Origin: Phycisphaerae bacterium
GTDB taxonomy: Bacteria; Planctomycetota; Phycisphaerae; Sedimentisphaerales; UBA12454
Length of the DNA stretch: 32,381 nucleotides
Reading direction: 5' to 3'
Assembly (NCBI GenBank): GCA_026386845.1
Contig: JAPLMW010000073.1
Location: 1-32,381 of the forward strand
In this document: one piece after another, positions 31,969 to 32,381 of the stretch
How the letters are laid out: each line of letters starts with the position of its first letter
Numbering within the stretch: position 1 is the first letter of the stretch
The notes under the pieces: model-generated
The model's input: only the letters and a program-made list of their open reading frames with translations
Told to the model about the DNA's origin: nothing
Database searches by the model: none
Made by a program: the position numbers and the translations under genes

Positions 31969-32381
31969 TTAGCTCGTATAGTTCTCGACATCCGGCAGAG
32001 ACAATTCAGTCAAAATTGCCCCGATTGTCGATAATAATGCAAAAGCGAAACATTTCCAAAGGGCGGAAATTATCACATTTGTAGTTTGACCGGCAGTGAA
32101 TACTGTATATAAAATAGCCATTATAAATCCTGCCGCGGCGGCAGCGGAAAACCTCTTTAAAAGCGATGCTCTGCCGCAGAAAATTGTTACATAAATACCG
32201 CAAACAAAACAGAATAAAACAGCAGCCAATTTGAAATGCCACTTTCCAAACAGCAGCAGAGCCGCTGAAGCCAGAGCGGCTATTAGGATTATATGCCAGT
32301 AACGTGGAGCTAATTTTTCACGCAAAGACGCTCTTGCCCGCATCCTGCGGCGAATTGTCAAAGGCCAATTATAAAAGAGAC
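31969..32381 (-). CDS. Small multi-pass membrane protein, 5' end beyond window
   Basis: The frame is open from the stop at 31969 to the window edge, so the true start may lie outside. The first in-frame start-like codons inside (TTG 32361, ATG 32343) lack ribosome sites. Four hydrophobic helices are visible (WHIILIAALASAALLLFG, LAAVLFCFVCGIYVTIFC, FSAAAAAGFIMAILYTVF and CFAFALLSTIGAILT) after a basic RRRMRARASLREK segment. Unknown family; topology suggests an inner-membrane protein. Confidence 0.65.
   Translation of the reverse strand, partial: LFYNWPLTIRRRMRARASLREKLAPRYWHIILIAALASAALLLFGKWHFKLAAVLFCFVCGIYVTIFCGRASLLKRFSAAAAAGFIMAILYTVFTAGQTTNVIISALWKCFAFALLSTIGAILTELSLPDVENYTS

Overview
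The window is a gene-dense bacterial chromosome segment of moderate GC with almost no non-coding DNA. No rRNA, tRNA, CRISPR array, insertion sequence or phage gene is visible. My best guess is an anaerobic planctomycete (PVC group, perhaps class Phycisphaerae). The reasons are a pseudopilin/GspE/GspF operon beside an ECF sigma/anti-sigma pair, GatCAB, an Rrf2-controlled cysteine operon, four-helix-bundle (23S-IVP-like) genes, several orphan conserved-hypothetical proteins and many REP-like repeats. This placement is inference; no marker gene settles it.

Layout. (1) 1-4900, minus strand: an operon Rrf2 regulator - cysK - cysE - nadA - metY with a consensus sigma-70 promoter, followed by a four-helix-bundle gene cut by the window edge. 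It makes cysteine and homocysteine from sulfide plus the NAD precursor quinolinate. (2) 5000-7100: an orphan alpha/alpha-barrel protein and an exonuclease III on the plus strand, then a tiny charged protein on the minus strand. (3) 7150-9140: surE plus an ACT-domain gene on the minus strand, divergent from the metabolite-repair gene nnrE. (4) 9140-11800: a membrane-anchored coiled-coil/BRCT-like protein, a pseudouridine synthase and ribosomal protein L28. (5) 11880-17000, minus strand: six translationally coupled genes of a type II secretion/type IV pilus-like machine (ATPase, two F-type platform proteins, three pseudopilin-like proteins), divergent from an ECF sigma factor and its zinc-binding anti-sigma factor. 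(6) 18174-22053, minus: gatC-gatA-gatB plus a Nudix-like gene, divergent from a short E2 acyltransferase. (7) 23291-29939, minus: a tight operon purA-uppS-cdsA-phoH-7TM HD phosphodiesterase-ybeY-recO, linking nucleotide, envelope, RNA and recombination housekeeping. (8) 29986-32381, minus: small membrane and unknown proteins and a second four-helix-bundle gene lying in a 550-bp element with terminal inverted repeats.

The most interesting signal is at gene edges. Both four-helix-bundle genes follow a co-directional gene by about 40 bp, and in both cases the junction is a degenerate 7- or 8-bp tandem array rich in stop triplets that supplies the last codons and stop of the upstream gene. REP-like repeats have also become coding sequence (the tail of L28 and the linker of the E2 protein), a terminator and promoter parts. 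Three of the five convergent gene pairs have stop codons that touch with no base between them.
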